Made by a program: the position numbers and the translations under genes
Shown here: piece after piece, positions 18,361 through 27,077 of the stretch
How the letters are laid out: each line of letters begins with the position of its first letter
Numbering within the stretch: position 1 is the stretch's first letter
Source of the DNA: Singulisphaera sp. GP187
Lineage (GTDB): Bacteria; Planctomycetota; Planctomycetia; Isosphaerales; Isosphaeraceae
NCBI RefSeq assembly: GCF_900129635.1
Contig: NZ_FSRB01000002.1
Coordinates: 834,727 to 898,726 of the forward strand
DNA: 64,000 nucleotides
Direction: 5' to 3'
Notes under the pieces: model-generated
Database searches by the model: none
What the model saw: the letters and a program-made list of their open reading frames with translations, nothing else
What the model was told of the DNA's origin: nothing

Positions 18361-19154
18361 ATGGGCGAAGAGACCGATCATTCCGCCTCGGTGCGCGCGG
18401 TCGCGATCACGAGCGAGTCGAACCCGACGTTCAAGCTCTGCCGTGACCTGCTGGGCGGGCGCGGGATCCGCAAACAAGGGCGAGCACTGCTCGCGGGCGC
18501 CCGGCCGATCGCCGAAGTGCTCGAACGCTTTCCAGGCCATGCGGAGGGCTGGCTGACCGATTCTCAAGGGGCTCCTCCCCCACGGCGGATCTCCCCTGGT
18601 ATCGCCTGGCCGACCCCTTGTTTCGGGCCCTCGACGCCTCGGGAACTCATGCCCCCCTGCTCCTCGTGCGATTGCCCGAGATCCCCGAATGGTCGGACGA
18701 GACCCCTTGGCCGGCCGGCTGTACCTTGTTCGTGCCGTTCCAGGATCCCGAGAACGTCGGCGCGGTGATCCGCTCGGCAGCCGCCTTCGGCGCGGCCCGG
18801 GTCGTCCTGCTTCGCGAGGCGGCGCACCCGTTCCACCCCAAAGCCGCCCGCGCGGCCGGTCCGGCCTTGTTTCAGGTTCCCCTCCTCCAAGGGCCGTCGA
18901 TTCAAGATCTGACGTCGGACCAGGTTCCCCTGATCGCCCTGGCCACCGACGGCCCTGAGCTTGGTGCGACCCCGTTCCCCGAATCGTTCGGCCTGGTCCC
19001 AGGCGTCGAAGGCCCCGGCCTTCCGGCCCACTTCCGTGAAGGCGAGCGCCGGCGGATCGCGATGGCCCCCGGCGTCGAGTCGCTCAACGCGGCGACCGCC
19101 ACCGCCGTGGCGCTCTACGCCTGGCGGCAAAGCCATCCCAGCCCCCTCGGTTGA
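18361..19154 (+). pseudogene. SpoU/TrmH-type RNA 2'-O-methyltransferase, frameshifted
   Basis: The N-terminal part (ITSESNPTFKLCRDLL..., substrate-binding domain) is in the rsmG frame; after 18581 the catalytic domain continues in the -1 frame. The break sits in the five-C run 18577-18581: reading ACG GCG GAT from 18582 joins the halves smoothly. Catalytic motifs are intact downstream: NVGAVIRSAAAFGA (motif 1 with the Arg), LVPGVEGPGLP (motif 2) and MAPGVESLNAATATAVALY (motif 3). ATG 18361 has GGGAG about nine bases upstream and could start a separate gene. A missing C, a programmed shift or true decay are all possible; a loss in the C run is the simplest explanation. Confidence 0.75.
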
Positions 19155-19388
19155 TGGGGCAACGCGTGTTTAAGTGGTGTTTTGAAAGTCTGGCGAGAGA
19201 TTCGTTCGTCTGCCTCGGTTTTGGGCGAAGGTGCGAGATAAAAGGGCGTTCGCCTGGGAGGCGCGCGAGGGGGAACCGCGGTTTTTCCAGGGTGGGCGGC
19301 CTCGAGTCGGCGAACTTGGGCTCGATGGCACGGGAAATGAAATAAGCACGCTGGCCTTCTTCTTGTTCTGCAAGAAGTCGGCTTCGGG
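19155..19388. other. Spacer before a strong terminator, possible small RNA
   Basis: No ORF of coding character lies in the 234 bases before the terminator at 19389. A second hairpin, CTTCTTG / CAAGAAG, lies at 19360-19378. The region could be an untranslated 3' tail of the methyltransferase mRNA or an independent small RNA; nothing matches an RNA family I recognise. After the terminator, 19436-19561 is also empty apart from a small CCCAGG/CCTGGG hairpin near 19461. Confidence 0.35.
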
Positions 19389-19435
19389 GGCCGGACGGTT
19401 AGGGAGAGCTACCGTTCCGGCCTCCTTTTTTTTTT
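19389..19435 (+). terminator. Strong intrinsic terminator
   Basis: GGCCGGACGGT pairs with ACCGTTCCGGCC (one bulge), followed shortly by a run of ten T. It is oriented for plus-strand transcription and lies about 235 bases after the SpoU stop. Confidence 0.88.
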
Positions 19436-19561
19436 GCGGCTTCTGATTTGGAACCGCGGTCCCAGGGAATCGAATCCCTTCCTGGGCGTTCGCCTGTTCC
19501 CGAGCCGTTGGGACCGCCGATTTCGAGCGCTCCACGTCGAATAAGCCGGCGTTCGAAAGCG

Positions 19562-20080
19562 TCAGAGCTTACGAGCCTCGCGGACGAGGTGGGGCAGCTC
19601 GGGGAGGATGATCTTGGTCATGGCCAGTTGCACCGCGGCGCGTGAGCCGGGCATGACGAGCAAGACCATCCGCCCCATCAAGCCACCCACCGCGCGACTC
19701 AAAAGACAGGCCGGCCCGATCTCGGCGTAGCTGAGCATCCGGAAGAGCTCGCCATAGCCCGGGAGCGGCTTGCTGAGCAGGCTACTGACCGTCTCGAAGG
19801 TGAGGTCACGCGGGCTGATCCCGGTTCCCCCGGTGACCAGGGTGGCGTGCAACTCCTCACGCGCGGCGAACCGTTGGAACAGCGGACGCATCGCGTTCGG
19901 GTCGTCAGGGACGATCTCACGCTCAAGGATCCGGTGGCCCGCCCCCTCGGCCAACTCCACGATCAAGGCCCCCGACGTGTCGGTCTCACGTGTCCTGGTA
20001 TCAGATACTGTTAAGATAGCTAGGTTCAGTGATCTGGGGGCCTCAGCCCGATGCGCGGTGACGGCTTGGCTCATGCTCAT
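19562..20080 (-). CDS. moaB: Molybdenum cofactor biosynthesis protein MoaB/MogA
   Basis: A 172-residue MoaB-like protein. Visible motifs are LTVSDTR near residue 24, TLVTGGTGISPRDLT (the molybdopterin-binding GGTG box, about residue 82) and MPGSRAAVQLAM (about residue 142). MoaB/MogA proteins adenylylate molybdopterin before molybdenum insertion. The gene is on the minus strand and convergent with the rsmG locus; no other cofactor genes are in the window. The first ATG (MSMSQ) is used, with a second possible start two codons on. Confidence 0.9.
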   Translation of the reverse strand: MSMSQAVTAHRAEAPRSLNLAILTVSDTRTRETDTSGALIVELAEGAGHRILEREIVPDDPNAMRPLFQRFAAREELHATLVTGGTGISPRDLTFETVSSLLSKPLPGYGELFRMLSYAEIGPACLLSRAVGGLMGRMVLLVMPGSRAAVQLAMTKIILPELPHLVREARKL

Positions 20081-20244
20081 TCCCTCGTTGGTCTTCGGGT
20101 GGTGTCAGGTTGCCCAGCTATCCAAATGACCGGGATGCTCGGCAGTTGATTGTCGTGAGCTTGTCGACCCTCGTAAAATAGCGATGTCCGCGGGTTTCAC
20201 CGGCATTCCGGTGGGCGAGCGAGCGGGCAGGAGGTCTTGGACGC

Positions 20245-21627
20245 ATGACCGGAATGCGAACGCTTTCGCGGTTCGGTGTCGCCCCCCTGCACGTGGGCGT
20301 CGTTTTCAGCGTGTTAACTTGGGGCGGAGTCGAGTGCTTCGCCGATCGGATCGTCCTCCGTGGCGGAGGCGAGATTCAAGGGAAGGTTGTCGCCGATCCG
20401 AGCCGCCCCGACCGCGTGCAGGTCTTGCTGGCGACCGGCAAGACCCCGTTGAGTTTCGAGAAGCCCAAGATTCTCCAGGTGATCGCCGCGCCGAGCGTGC
20501 TTGACGAATACGTCGTCCGGCGCGACAAGGTCGGTCCGGGGCCGGAAGCGCAATACGAGTTCGGTCTTTGGTGCGAGTCGCAACAGCTTTCCGATCTGGC
20601 CGCGCTCCATTATGAAGCGGCGGTCGCCCAGGACAAGTCGTTCGCCCCCGCGCATCAAAAACTCGGCCACACCCTGGTCGCTGACCGCTGGCTGAACGCC
20701 GATGAGTTCCGCGAGTCGCAGGGGCTGGTTCGGTACAAGGGGAAATGGATCACCCAGGAGGATCGCGACGAGCGCGAGGCGCAGTTGGTCGCGGGGGCCG
20801 AGCAGGCGTCCTGGGTCCGGCGGATCCGGTTGCTCCGCCAGGCCATCGCCAGCAGCCCGGAAGAGCGGGCGCGCCAGGCGGAGCAACAGTTACAGGCCAT
20901 TCGCGACCCGGTGGCCGTCGTGCCGTTGGTCCGCGTGCTCGGTCGCGACGAGGTGCCGTTTCGGATCCTGCTCGATCAGATCCTGGGCCTGATCCCGGGA
21001 CCCGAGGCGACCACGGCTCTGGTCAACCGGCTCCTGGCCGAGTCGACCCACGAGGTGCGCGAGGGGACCCTGGCGGAAATCGAACCGAGGGGGGACGCGA
21101 ATGTCACCCCGATCCTCGTCAGGGCGCTCCGTTCGACCAACCCCCAAGTCGTCAACCGGGCGGCGTGGGCCTTGGCCCGCCTTGGCACGGTGGCGGCGGT
21201 TCCCAAGCTCGTCCCCGCGCTGATTACGACGCAGTATCAGATGGTGATGGTTCCCGAGAGCCACGGCCCCCCTTCATCTTCGGCTGGACTCGGGTCGGTC
21301 GGTGTTCCGATCTATACCAACGGCAGCTCGGTGGGCTTTCTGACTCCGCCCGCGGTCGGGCCGGGAAGCGTCGCCTATGGCGCGACGTCCGTCTCCGCGA
21401 CTCCGGACCTGGTCAGTGCGCTCACGGTCGGCGATGGGTCCACCCACGGCAGTCGCGGCCCCTCGTTCAAAATGTTGTCTTACTCGTATCGGAACGTCGA
21501 GGTTCACGAAGCGCTGGTCGAGATGACCGGTCAGGACTTCGGTTACGACATTCCGAGCTGGCAGCGCTGGGTGACCAAATCGTTTCGCGCCGAGCCTGCT
21601 CCGACCCGCCGGGTTCCTCAGCCGTGA
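20245..21627 (+). CDS. Secreted HEAT-repeat protein of planctomycete type
   Basis: A 460-residue protein with an N-terminal hydrophobic leader (to about residue 33), an SH3-like strand region (DRIVLRGGGEIQGKVV), a TPR-like helical pair near residue 105, the motif RYKGKWIT near 160, and HEAT-like helices between about 200 and 330 (PEATTALVNRLLAE, NPQVVNRAAWALARLG). The C-terminus ends with FGYDIPSWQRWV, a motif seen in many planctomycete proteins of this shape. No catalytic motif is seen. A scaffold role in the periplasm or paryphoplasm is inferred. Confidence 0.75.
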   Translation: MTGMRTLSRFGVAPLHVGVVFSVLTWGGVECFADRIVLRGGGEIQGKVVADPSRPDRVQVLLATGKTPLSFEKPKILQVIAAPSVLDEYVVRRDKVGPGPEAQYEFGLWCESQQLSDLAALHYEAAVAQDKSFAPAHQKLGHTLVADRWLNADEFRESQGLVRYKGKWITQEDRDEREAQLVAGAEQASWVRRIRLLRQAIASSPEERARQAEQQLQAIRDPVAVVPLVRVLGRDEVPFRILLDQILGLIPGPEATTALVNRLLAESTHEVREGTLAEIEPRGDANVTPILVRALRSTNPQVVNRAAWALARLGTVAAVPKLVPALITTQYQMVMVPESHGPPSSSAGLGSVGVPIYTNGSSVGFLTPPAVGPGSVAYGATSVSATPDLVSALTVGDGSTHGSRGPSFKMLSYSYRNVEVHEALVEMTGQDFGYDIPSWQRWVTKSFRAEPAPTRRVPQP

Positions 21628-21720
21628 TCTGTCCACGCTCGAGTCGTTTCTAGACTTGAGTGCGCGACGCCTGAGTGAATTACGGCATTAGAATTCATGA
21701 AATGATCAGGTGAACGGTTT

Positions 21721-23052
21721 ATGACTGCATCGCAGCCGCCTCGGATCGTGATCATCGGTGGAGGGTTCGGCGGCCTTTCCGCTGCGCAGAGGTTGCGACG
21801 GGCTCCTGCCCAGATCACCTTGATCGACCGCCAGAACCATCACCTGTTTCAACCCCTGCTCTATCAGGTTGCGACCGCCGCGCTCAATCCCAGCGACATC
21901 GCTTCGCCGATCCGGCGGACCCTCCGTCACCAGAAGAACGTTGAGGTGCTGCTGGGCGAGGTGACAGCGATCGACCTCGAGGTGAAGCAGGTTCTGCTGG
22001 CCGACGAGTCGATTCCGTTCGACTTTCTGATCGTGGCCACGGGGGCCACGCACTCGTATTTCGGCCACGACGAATGGGCCCCGTTTGCCCCGGGCCTCAA
22101 GACGATTGATGATGCCCTGGAGATCCGTCGCCGGGTCCTCTTCGCGTTCGAGGCCGCCGAACGGGAGCTCGACCCGGCTCGGCGGCATGCCTGGCTGACG
22201 TTCGTGATCGTCGGCGCCGGGCCGACCGGGGTCGAACTCGCCGGCGCCTTGTCGGAGATTGCCCACCACGCCTTGGCCCGCGACTTCCGGCACATCGACC
22301 CAACCCAGGCACGAGTCATCTTGCTCGAGGGGTCGCCGCGCGTGCTCCCGGTCTACGTGGAGTCGCTTTCGGAAAAGGCGCGCGAGCAGCTCGTGGCGAT
22401 GGAGGTCGAGGTCCGCACCGGGCAGATGGTCACGGCGATCGACGCCGATGGGGTCAGCGTTGGCACCGAGCGGATCGAGGCCCGGACCGTGCTCTGGGCG
22501 GCCGGAGTGGCCGCCTCCCCCCTGGCCCGGACCTTGGGGGCCGGGGTGCCGCTCGACCGCGCGGGGAGGGTCCGAGTGAATCCCGACCTGACGATCCCGG
22601 GGCGGGACGATGTTTACGTCGTGGGGGATCTGGCGAGCCTCGACCAGGACGGCAAGCCGATCCCAGGGGTTGCCCCCGCGGCGATGCAAGAGGCCGTACA
22701 CGCCGCCAAGAACATCGAGCGAACGCTCCGGGGGCAAGGACGACTGCCGTTCCGCTATCACGACAAAGGCTCACTCGCCACGATCGGCCGGGCCGCGGCC
22801 GTCGCCGACCTCGGCCGGATCAAGCTTTCGGGGCTGGTCGCCTGGCTCGCCTGGCTCTTCATCCACATTCTCTTCCTGATCGGGTTCCGCAACCGGTTCG
22901 TGGTCCTGTTCGAATGGGCCTGGTCGTACCTGACCTACGACCGGGGCGCCCGGCTGATCACAGGACCCCCCGCTCGGCGGCCGGTGGCTGAACCCGAGGA
23001 TCGCGAACCGGGGGTGATCGCGGGGAAGTCTGAGGAGCCAGGTCGCAAATAA
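21721..23052 (+). CDS. ndh: Type II NADH dehydrogenase / NAD(P)-FAD oxidoreductase
   Basis: A 443-residue flavoprotein with the FAD-binding fingerprint IVIIGGGFGGLSAAQ (residues 9-23) and a second nucleotide-binding fingerprint FVIVGAGPTGVELAG (about 161-175). The HHLFQPLLYQVAT stretch and VYVVGDLAS complete the NDH-2 pattern. The C-terminal segment LVAWLAWLFIHILFLIGF is the membrane-associating amphipathic or hydrophobic region. It oxidises NADH and reduces quinone without proton pumping (family knowledge). The gene stands alone, with no respiratory partners nearby. Confidence 0.9.
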   Translation: MTASQPPRIVIIGGGFGGLSAAQRLRRAPAQITLIDRQNHHLFQPLLYQVATAALNPSDIASPIRRTLRHQKNVEVLLGEVTAIDLEVKQVLLADESIPFDFLIVATGATHSYFGHDEWAPFAPGLKTIDDALEIRRRVLFAFEAAERELDPARRHAWLTFVIVGAGPTGVELAGALSEIAHHALARDFRHIDPTQARVILLEGSPRVLPVYVESLSEKAREQLVAMEVEVRTGQMVTAIDADGVSVGTERIEARTVLWAAGVAASPLARTLGAGVPLDRAGRVRVNPDLTIPGRDDVYVVGDLASLDQDGKPIPGVAPAAMQEAVHAAKNIERTLRGQGRLPFRYHDKGSLATIGRAAAVADLGRIKLSGLVAWLAWLFIHILFLIGFRNRFVVLFEWAWSYLTYDRGARLITGPPARRPVAEPEDREPGVIAGKSEEPGRK

Positions 23053-23088
23053 GGGTTTGGGGGAGCGGGAGTCCCCTCTTCTGGTGTA

Positions 23089-23155
23089 GGGTGGGCACGG
23101 CCCACCATGGAATCGGCTGGGAGGAAAGGACAAAATTCGTGGGCCGTGCCCACCC
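23089..23155. repeat. R3 palindromic repeat, copy b
   Basis: Perfect 17-base arms, GGGTGGGCACGGCCCAC (23089-23105) and its complement (23139-23155). The sequence CCATGGAATCGG follows the left arm at 23104 and recurs at 23199, and its complement flanks copy a at 4023. A weaker relative with GTGGGC/GCCCAC lies at 25339-25353. Confidence 0.85.
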
Positions 23156-23310
23156 GACAATAGGGGAAGAGGGATTCGTTTCGTGAGGTCGCCCCCCATG
23201 GAATCGGTACGGGAGAAGGGGGGCAAAGGAGCCGAGACGTTCCGCTCGCCTTCCGCTGCGGTCACGCGAATCGGTTGGGAAATCAGAAATCAAGAGAGGG
23301 AAGGGACGCC

Positions 23311-24270
23311 GTGTCGGACGAGCAGCAGCGGGAGCGGGGACGCGTCCTCCGCGAGGTGAGGCAGCGGTTGGAATCGCTCGGACGTGCGGGGGTCGATCGG
23401 ATCCCGGCCCCGGTGATTCTGGAGTTTGCGCCCCTCGTGTCGAGTTTGGCCGCCACGCTCGAGGTCCCGGCCTTGGCCCCTGCCTCTGCCCCCCGCGGCG
23501 AAGTGGAACCGGTCCGGCGCCCGGTCCCGACACCCGCTCCAACCCCCCGCGTTGCCGTTCCAGCCGAAGTGGAACCGGTCCGGCGTCCGGCCGCGCCCCC
23601 GCCGCCGCCCCGGGCCCCGATCGTTCTGCCCCCCTCCTCGCTCTTCGGCGCCTCCGAGCGCGGCAATTCCATCGTGCCGCCGGCGGAGCGGCCGGCCCAG
23701 CTTGCCGCCTTGGCGGCCGAGATTTCCGGCTGCCAGCGCTGTCCTCACCTGGCGGCTTCGCGGACCCAGACCGTCTTTGGCACCGGCTCGGCGACGGCCC
23801 GCTTGATGTTCATCGGCGAGGCGCCGGGGGCCGACGAGGACCGGACCGGCGAGCCGTTCGTGGGCCGCGCCGGGATGTTGCTGACGGATATGATCACCAA
23901 GGGCATGGGGCTTCAGCGCTCGGAAGTCTACATTGCCAACGTCCTCAAGTCGCGTCCCCCCGAGAACCGTGACCCCACTCCCGACGAGATCGCGCATTGC
24001 CTTCCTTATCTCGACCGCCAGATCGAGATCGTGCGCCCCGAGTTCCTCTGCCTGCTCGGTCGCACCGCCGCGCAAGCGCTGCTGGAGACCGCGCTCTCGT
24101 TGACCCGGCTCCGCGGGAAGTGGCATCGCTGCCGGGGTGTGCTGACGATGGTGACCTATCACCCTTCGTACCTGCTGCGCTACCCTGCGTACAAGAAGGA
24201 TGCCTGGGACGACCTGCAAATGCTCATGAAACAGATGGGGCTGAACCTGCCGACCCGCGAGAAACGATGA
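23311..24270 (+). CDS. Family 4 uracil-DNA glycosylase with Pro-rich N-terminal extension
   Basis: A 319-residue protein from GTG 23311, which has GAGAGGGAAGGG just upstream. The N-terminal 120 residues are Pro/Ala-rich with the repeat EVEPVRRP twice, probably a flexible tail. The catalytic domain starts near residue 125 with the iron-sulfur Cys pair CQRC, then GEAPGADEDRTGEPFVGRAG (active-site motif 1), the ENRDPTPDE loop, and TYHPSYLLR (His motif). The enzyme removes uracil from DNA (family knowledge). Length and extension match many planctomycete and proteobacterial members. Confidence 0.88.
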   Translation: MSDEQQRERGRVLREVRQRLESLGRAGVDRIPAPVILEFAPLVSSLAATLEVPALAPASAPRGEVEPVRRPVPTPAPTPRVAVPAEVEPVRRPAAPPPPPRAPIVLPPSSLFGASERGNSIVPPAERPAQLAALAAEISGCQRCPHLAASRTQTVFGTGSATARLMFIGEAPGADEDRTGEPFVGRAGMLLTDMITKGMGLQRSEVYIANVLKSRPPENRDPTPDEIAHCLPYLDRQIEIVRPEFLCLLGRTAAQALLETALSLTRLRGKWHRCRGVLTMVTYHPSYLLRYPAYKKDAWDDLQMLMKQMGLNLPTREKR

Positions 24271-24428
24271 TTCCGGCGGAAATGGTTGCGCTGGCGACCA
24301 CGTTCGGCGGGGGAGTACCCTCTTGCCGGAACGACCTGCGAGCCGTTAAGTTTGGGACTCGATGCGCGACGAAACGAGCCGCGATTGAGATCGCAAGTAC
24401 GACTTTGGGGTTCAGGAGGCTTCCGCCA

Positions 24429-25262
24429 GTGCCAGACACGCTCGACGAACTGCTGACTCGCGCCAAGGAGATTCGCAAGGACATCCTCAAAATGACGACC
24501 GAGGCTGGCTCGGGGCACCCGAGCAGCTCGATGTCGGCCGCTGAGTTTGTCACGGCGCTCTATTTTGGCGGCTTCCTCCGCTACGACGTGAAGAACCCCC
24601 ACTGGGCCGATCGCGACCGGTTCATCCTCTCGAAGGGCCACGCCGCGCCGGTGCTCTACTCCGCGATGGCCGAGGCCGGTTACTTCCCCAAAGCCGAGCT
24701 CATGACCTTGCGGAAGCTGGGCAGCCCGCTCGAAGGGCACCCCAACATGGTTCGCCTCCCGGGCATTGAAGCCTCGACCGGCTCGCTCGGCCAGGGCTTG
24801 TCGCTCGGCGTGGGCCACGCCTTGGCCGCTCGGGTCGACAAGAAAGACTACCACACCTACGTCATGACCGGCGACGGTGAGCTCGGCGAAGGACAGGTCT
24901 GGGAGGCCGCCGCGTCGGCCGCGAAGTACAAGCTCGACAACCTGACCCTGATCGTCGACCGCAACCACTATCAGCAGACCGGCGCGGCCGAAGATGTCCT
25001 GAACATGGACCCGATCGACGGCAAGTTCACCGCGTTCGGCTGGAAGACCCAGGTCATCAACGGCAACGACATGGGCGAAGTGGTCAAGGCGCTCGAACGG
25101 GCCCGCGCTGTGAAGGGTCAGCCCAGTTGCATCGTCTCCTTGACCCACAAGGGACAGGGCATGCTCAAGCTGCTGGCCAAGCTCGGCGACCTCAACTTCC
25201 ATGGCAAGCCGATGCCGGCCAAGAACCTCGACGAGGCCCTGGCCGAAGTCTCCGCCTCCTGA
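24429..25262 (+). CDS. Transketolase, N-terminal subunit
   Basis: A 277-residue split transketolase subunit, normal length. GTG 24429 is chosen because AGGAGG (24414-24419) lies nine bases upstream and the product begins MPDTLDELL; the open frame further upstream is shadow. The thiamine-diphosphate motif is GDGELGEGQVWEAAASA...DN (about residues 147-175), with GSGHPSSSMSAAE and KGHAAP as substrate/cofactor contacts. It works with the C-terminal subunit encoded 180 bases downstream, in the pentose phosphate pathway (family knowledge). Confidence 0.92.
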   Translation: MPDTLDELLTRAKEIRKDILKMTTEAGSGHPSSSMSAAEFVTALYFGGFLRYDVKNPHWADRDRFILSKGHAAPVLYSAMAEAGYFPKAELMTLRKLGSPLEGHPNMVRLPGIEASTGSLGQGLSLGVGHALAARVDKKDYHTYVMTGDGELGEGQVWEAAASAAKYKLDNLTLIVDRNHYQQTGAAEDVLNMDPIDGKFTAFGWKTQVINGNDMGEVVKALERARAVKGQPSCIVSLTHKGQGMLKLLAKLGDLNFHGKPMPAKNLDEALAEVSAS

Positions 25263-25442
25263 GCGGGGCCGAGGGACTTCGCGGGCCGCGACGCGGGCGT
25301 CTCGTCGCTCGGAACCAAGATCAACAAATCAAAAAAAGAGTGGGCTCTGCCCACCCCATGCATAACTCGTCGGCCGCGGCTCTGACGCGTAACCCCCGAC
25401 GAGAGGATCGATCGAAGACATCCGGGAAAGGTGCCGACGACA

Positions 25443-26423
25443 ATGGCTGGAGCATCCTCCGCAGTGCAGTCGAAACGCGAGCTGGGCAAAGCAACACGCG
25501 ACGCCTTCGGGCGTGCCTTGGAGGCCCTGGGGGCCGAACACACCGACCTTGTCATCGTGGATGCCGACGTCAGCAACTCCACCCGGACCGAGTGGTTCGG
25601 CAAGAAGTACCCCGATCGGTTCTTCAATATCGGAATCGCCGAGAGCAACCTGGTCGGCGTCGCCGGTGGCCTGGCCAGCGCGGGCAAGATGAGCCTGATC
25701 GCCAGCTTCGCGGCGTTCGTCACCTGCAACGCCTACGACCAGCTCCGGATGTCGGTCGCCTACCCCCGCCTCAACGTCAAAGTGGTCGGCAGCCACGCCG
25801 GCATCTCGATCGGCGAGGATGGCGCCTCGCAGATGGGGATCGAGGACGTCTCGCTGACCTGCTCGCTCCCTGGCTTCGTGGTCATCGTGCCGGCGGACGA
25901 CGTGTCGACTCACGCGGCGACCGCGGCCATGCTCCAGCACAAGGGGCCGGTCTACCTTCGGGTCGGTCGCCCCGAGGTTCCTCGGATTTACACCGAGGGC
26001 AAGGTCCCGTTCACGATTGGCAAGGCCAATCAGCTTCGCGAGGGGACCGACGTCACCTTGATCGCCAACGGCCTGATGGTGGCGCCCACGCTCGACGCCG
26101 CCGAGGCCTTGGCCGCTGAAGGGATCAACGCCCGCGTCCTCGACATGCACACCGTCAAGCCGATCGACGTCGACGCGCTCCGCGCGGCCGCCGAGCAGAC
26201 CGGCGCCCTCGTCGTTGCCGAAGAGCACCTGGCTCACGGCGGCCTGGGAAGCGTGGTGGCCATGAACGTCGCCGAGATCAAGCCGGTGCCGATCCGCTAC
26301 GTCAACCTGGGCGACCAGTTCGGCGAGAGCGGCTCCCCCGACGCCCTGATCGAGAAGTTCGGCATGACGGCCGCCAACGTCGTCAAGGCCGCCAAAGCCG
26401 CGGTCGCCGCCAAGAAGAGCTAA
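25443..26423 (+). CDS. Transketolase, C-terminal subunit
   Basis: A 326-residue subunit carrying the pyrimidine-binding and C-terminal domains. Landmarks are VDADVSNSTRT, FFNIGIAESNLVGVAGGLA (the catalytic Glu for thiamine activation), HAGISIGEDGASQMGIED and the C-terminal MHTVKPIDVDAL. ATG 25443 is preferred over GTG 25431. The 180-base gap from its partner contains a small R3-like hairpin. A hairpin GAGGCTC/GAGCCTC follows the stop at about 26441-26467. Confidence 0.92.
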   Translation: MAGASSAVQSKRELGKATRDAFGRALEALGAEHTDLVIVDADVSNSTRTEWFGKKYPDRFFNIGIAESNLVGVAGGLASAGKMSLIASFAAFVTCNAYDQLRMSVAYPRLNVKVVGSHAGISIGEDGASQMGIEDVSLTCSLPGFVVIVPADDVSTHAATAAMLQHKGPVYLRVGRPEVPRIYTEGKVPFTIGKANQLREGTDVTLIANGLMVAPTLDAAEALAAEGINARVLDMHTVKPIDVDALRAAAEQTGALVVAEEHLAHGGLGSVVAMNVAEIKPVPIRYVNLGDQFGESGSPDALIEKFGMTAANVVKAAKAAVAAKKS

Positions 26424-26547
26424 CGAAGACGAAGACGGAGGCGGAGGCTCAAGCCGGTTCGGTTCGAGCCTCGTCCCGTTGGGAATTACCAATCGAATGT
26501 CATAAGGGTTTTCCCACAAGAGCCCTTCCAGTCAGGAGTTCCCCACC

Positions 26548-26784
26548 ATCGCCAAACGCAAACCGCCCAGCAGCCGTCCCGAGCGTCAGCTCGACGAGAC
26601 CGCTCGAGCCATCGCACGCTCCCGAGAGATCGCGGGAGTCGACAAGTCACAGGAACTGCCGCGAAGCCCAGGGAATGACCCGCAGTCGATGTCGAGCCGG
26701 ACGGCTCGCTCCAAGGGGCATCTGAAGTCGAGCGGACCGATCATTTCGCCGTCAACCAAACGCCCGAAAGCGCCGGGCGGCTGA
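26548..26784 (+). CDS. Small basic protein with apparent ATC start codon
   Basis: An open frame of 78 codons with coding character like its neighbours (G/C at third positions) and product start (I/M)AKRKPPSSRPERQLDETA, rich in Arg, Ser and Pro. AGGAG at 26534-26538 lies nine bases before the ATC at 26548. No ATG, GTG or TTG precedes it after the in-frame TAA at 26503; the first ATG is at 26689. Either ATC is used as a rare start, the ATG was mutated, or the base call is wrong. No family recognised; possibly DNA- or RNA-associated because of its charge (weak inference). Confidence 0.5.
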   Translation: MAKRKPPSSRPERQLDETARAIARSREIAGVDKSQELPRSPGNDPQSMSSRTARSKGHLKSSGPIISPSTKRPKAPGG

Positions 26785-26928
26785 GCCAACGCCGCTCTCG
26801 CTTCCCTGGGACCGTAGTCGTCTCGCCCGCTCTTCTTGAGTTTGCCACCCTGGATCCGATGACCGTTGGGGGCCAGGGGCTCAAATCTCCAGGATCGAGA
26901 AGAGCTCAAGTTAGCATGGATCGATATA

Positions 26929-26993
26929 GCAGCCCCGAAGGGACGACCGTCAAGAGCCGAGGACTGGCTCTCACGGTCGTCCCTCCGGGGCTG
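26929..26993. repeat. R1 palindromic repeat, copy b
   Basis: Arms GCAGCCCCGAAGGGACGACC (from 26929) and GGTCGTCCCTCCGGGGCTG (to 26993) enclose GTCAAGAGCC...GGCTCTCAC. Relative to copy a, the stem shows GGGACGACC/GGTCGTCCC instead of GGGGCGACC/GGTCGCCCC, a compensatory change. Confidence 0.8.
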
Positions 26994-27077
26994 TGGCGAA
27001 CCTACCTCCCACCAAAGACGCGGCCGGAAACCCCGGCGGTCTCCGGGGGTCTTGGATCCCGAACTCACTGGGATCGG

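Noticed and set aside
18577..18583. Programmed -1 frameshift on TCCCCCA
   Set aside because: The heptamer is only partly slippery and no downstream stimulatory structure was evident, so a lost C is simpler; kept as an open alternative rather than claimed.
19441..19480. tRNA-like T-arm (GGGAATCGAATCCC)
   Set aside because: No acceptor stem, anticodon arm or CCA end can be placed around it; it is a plain hairpin.
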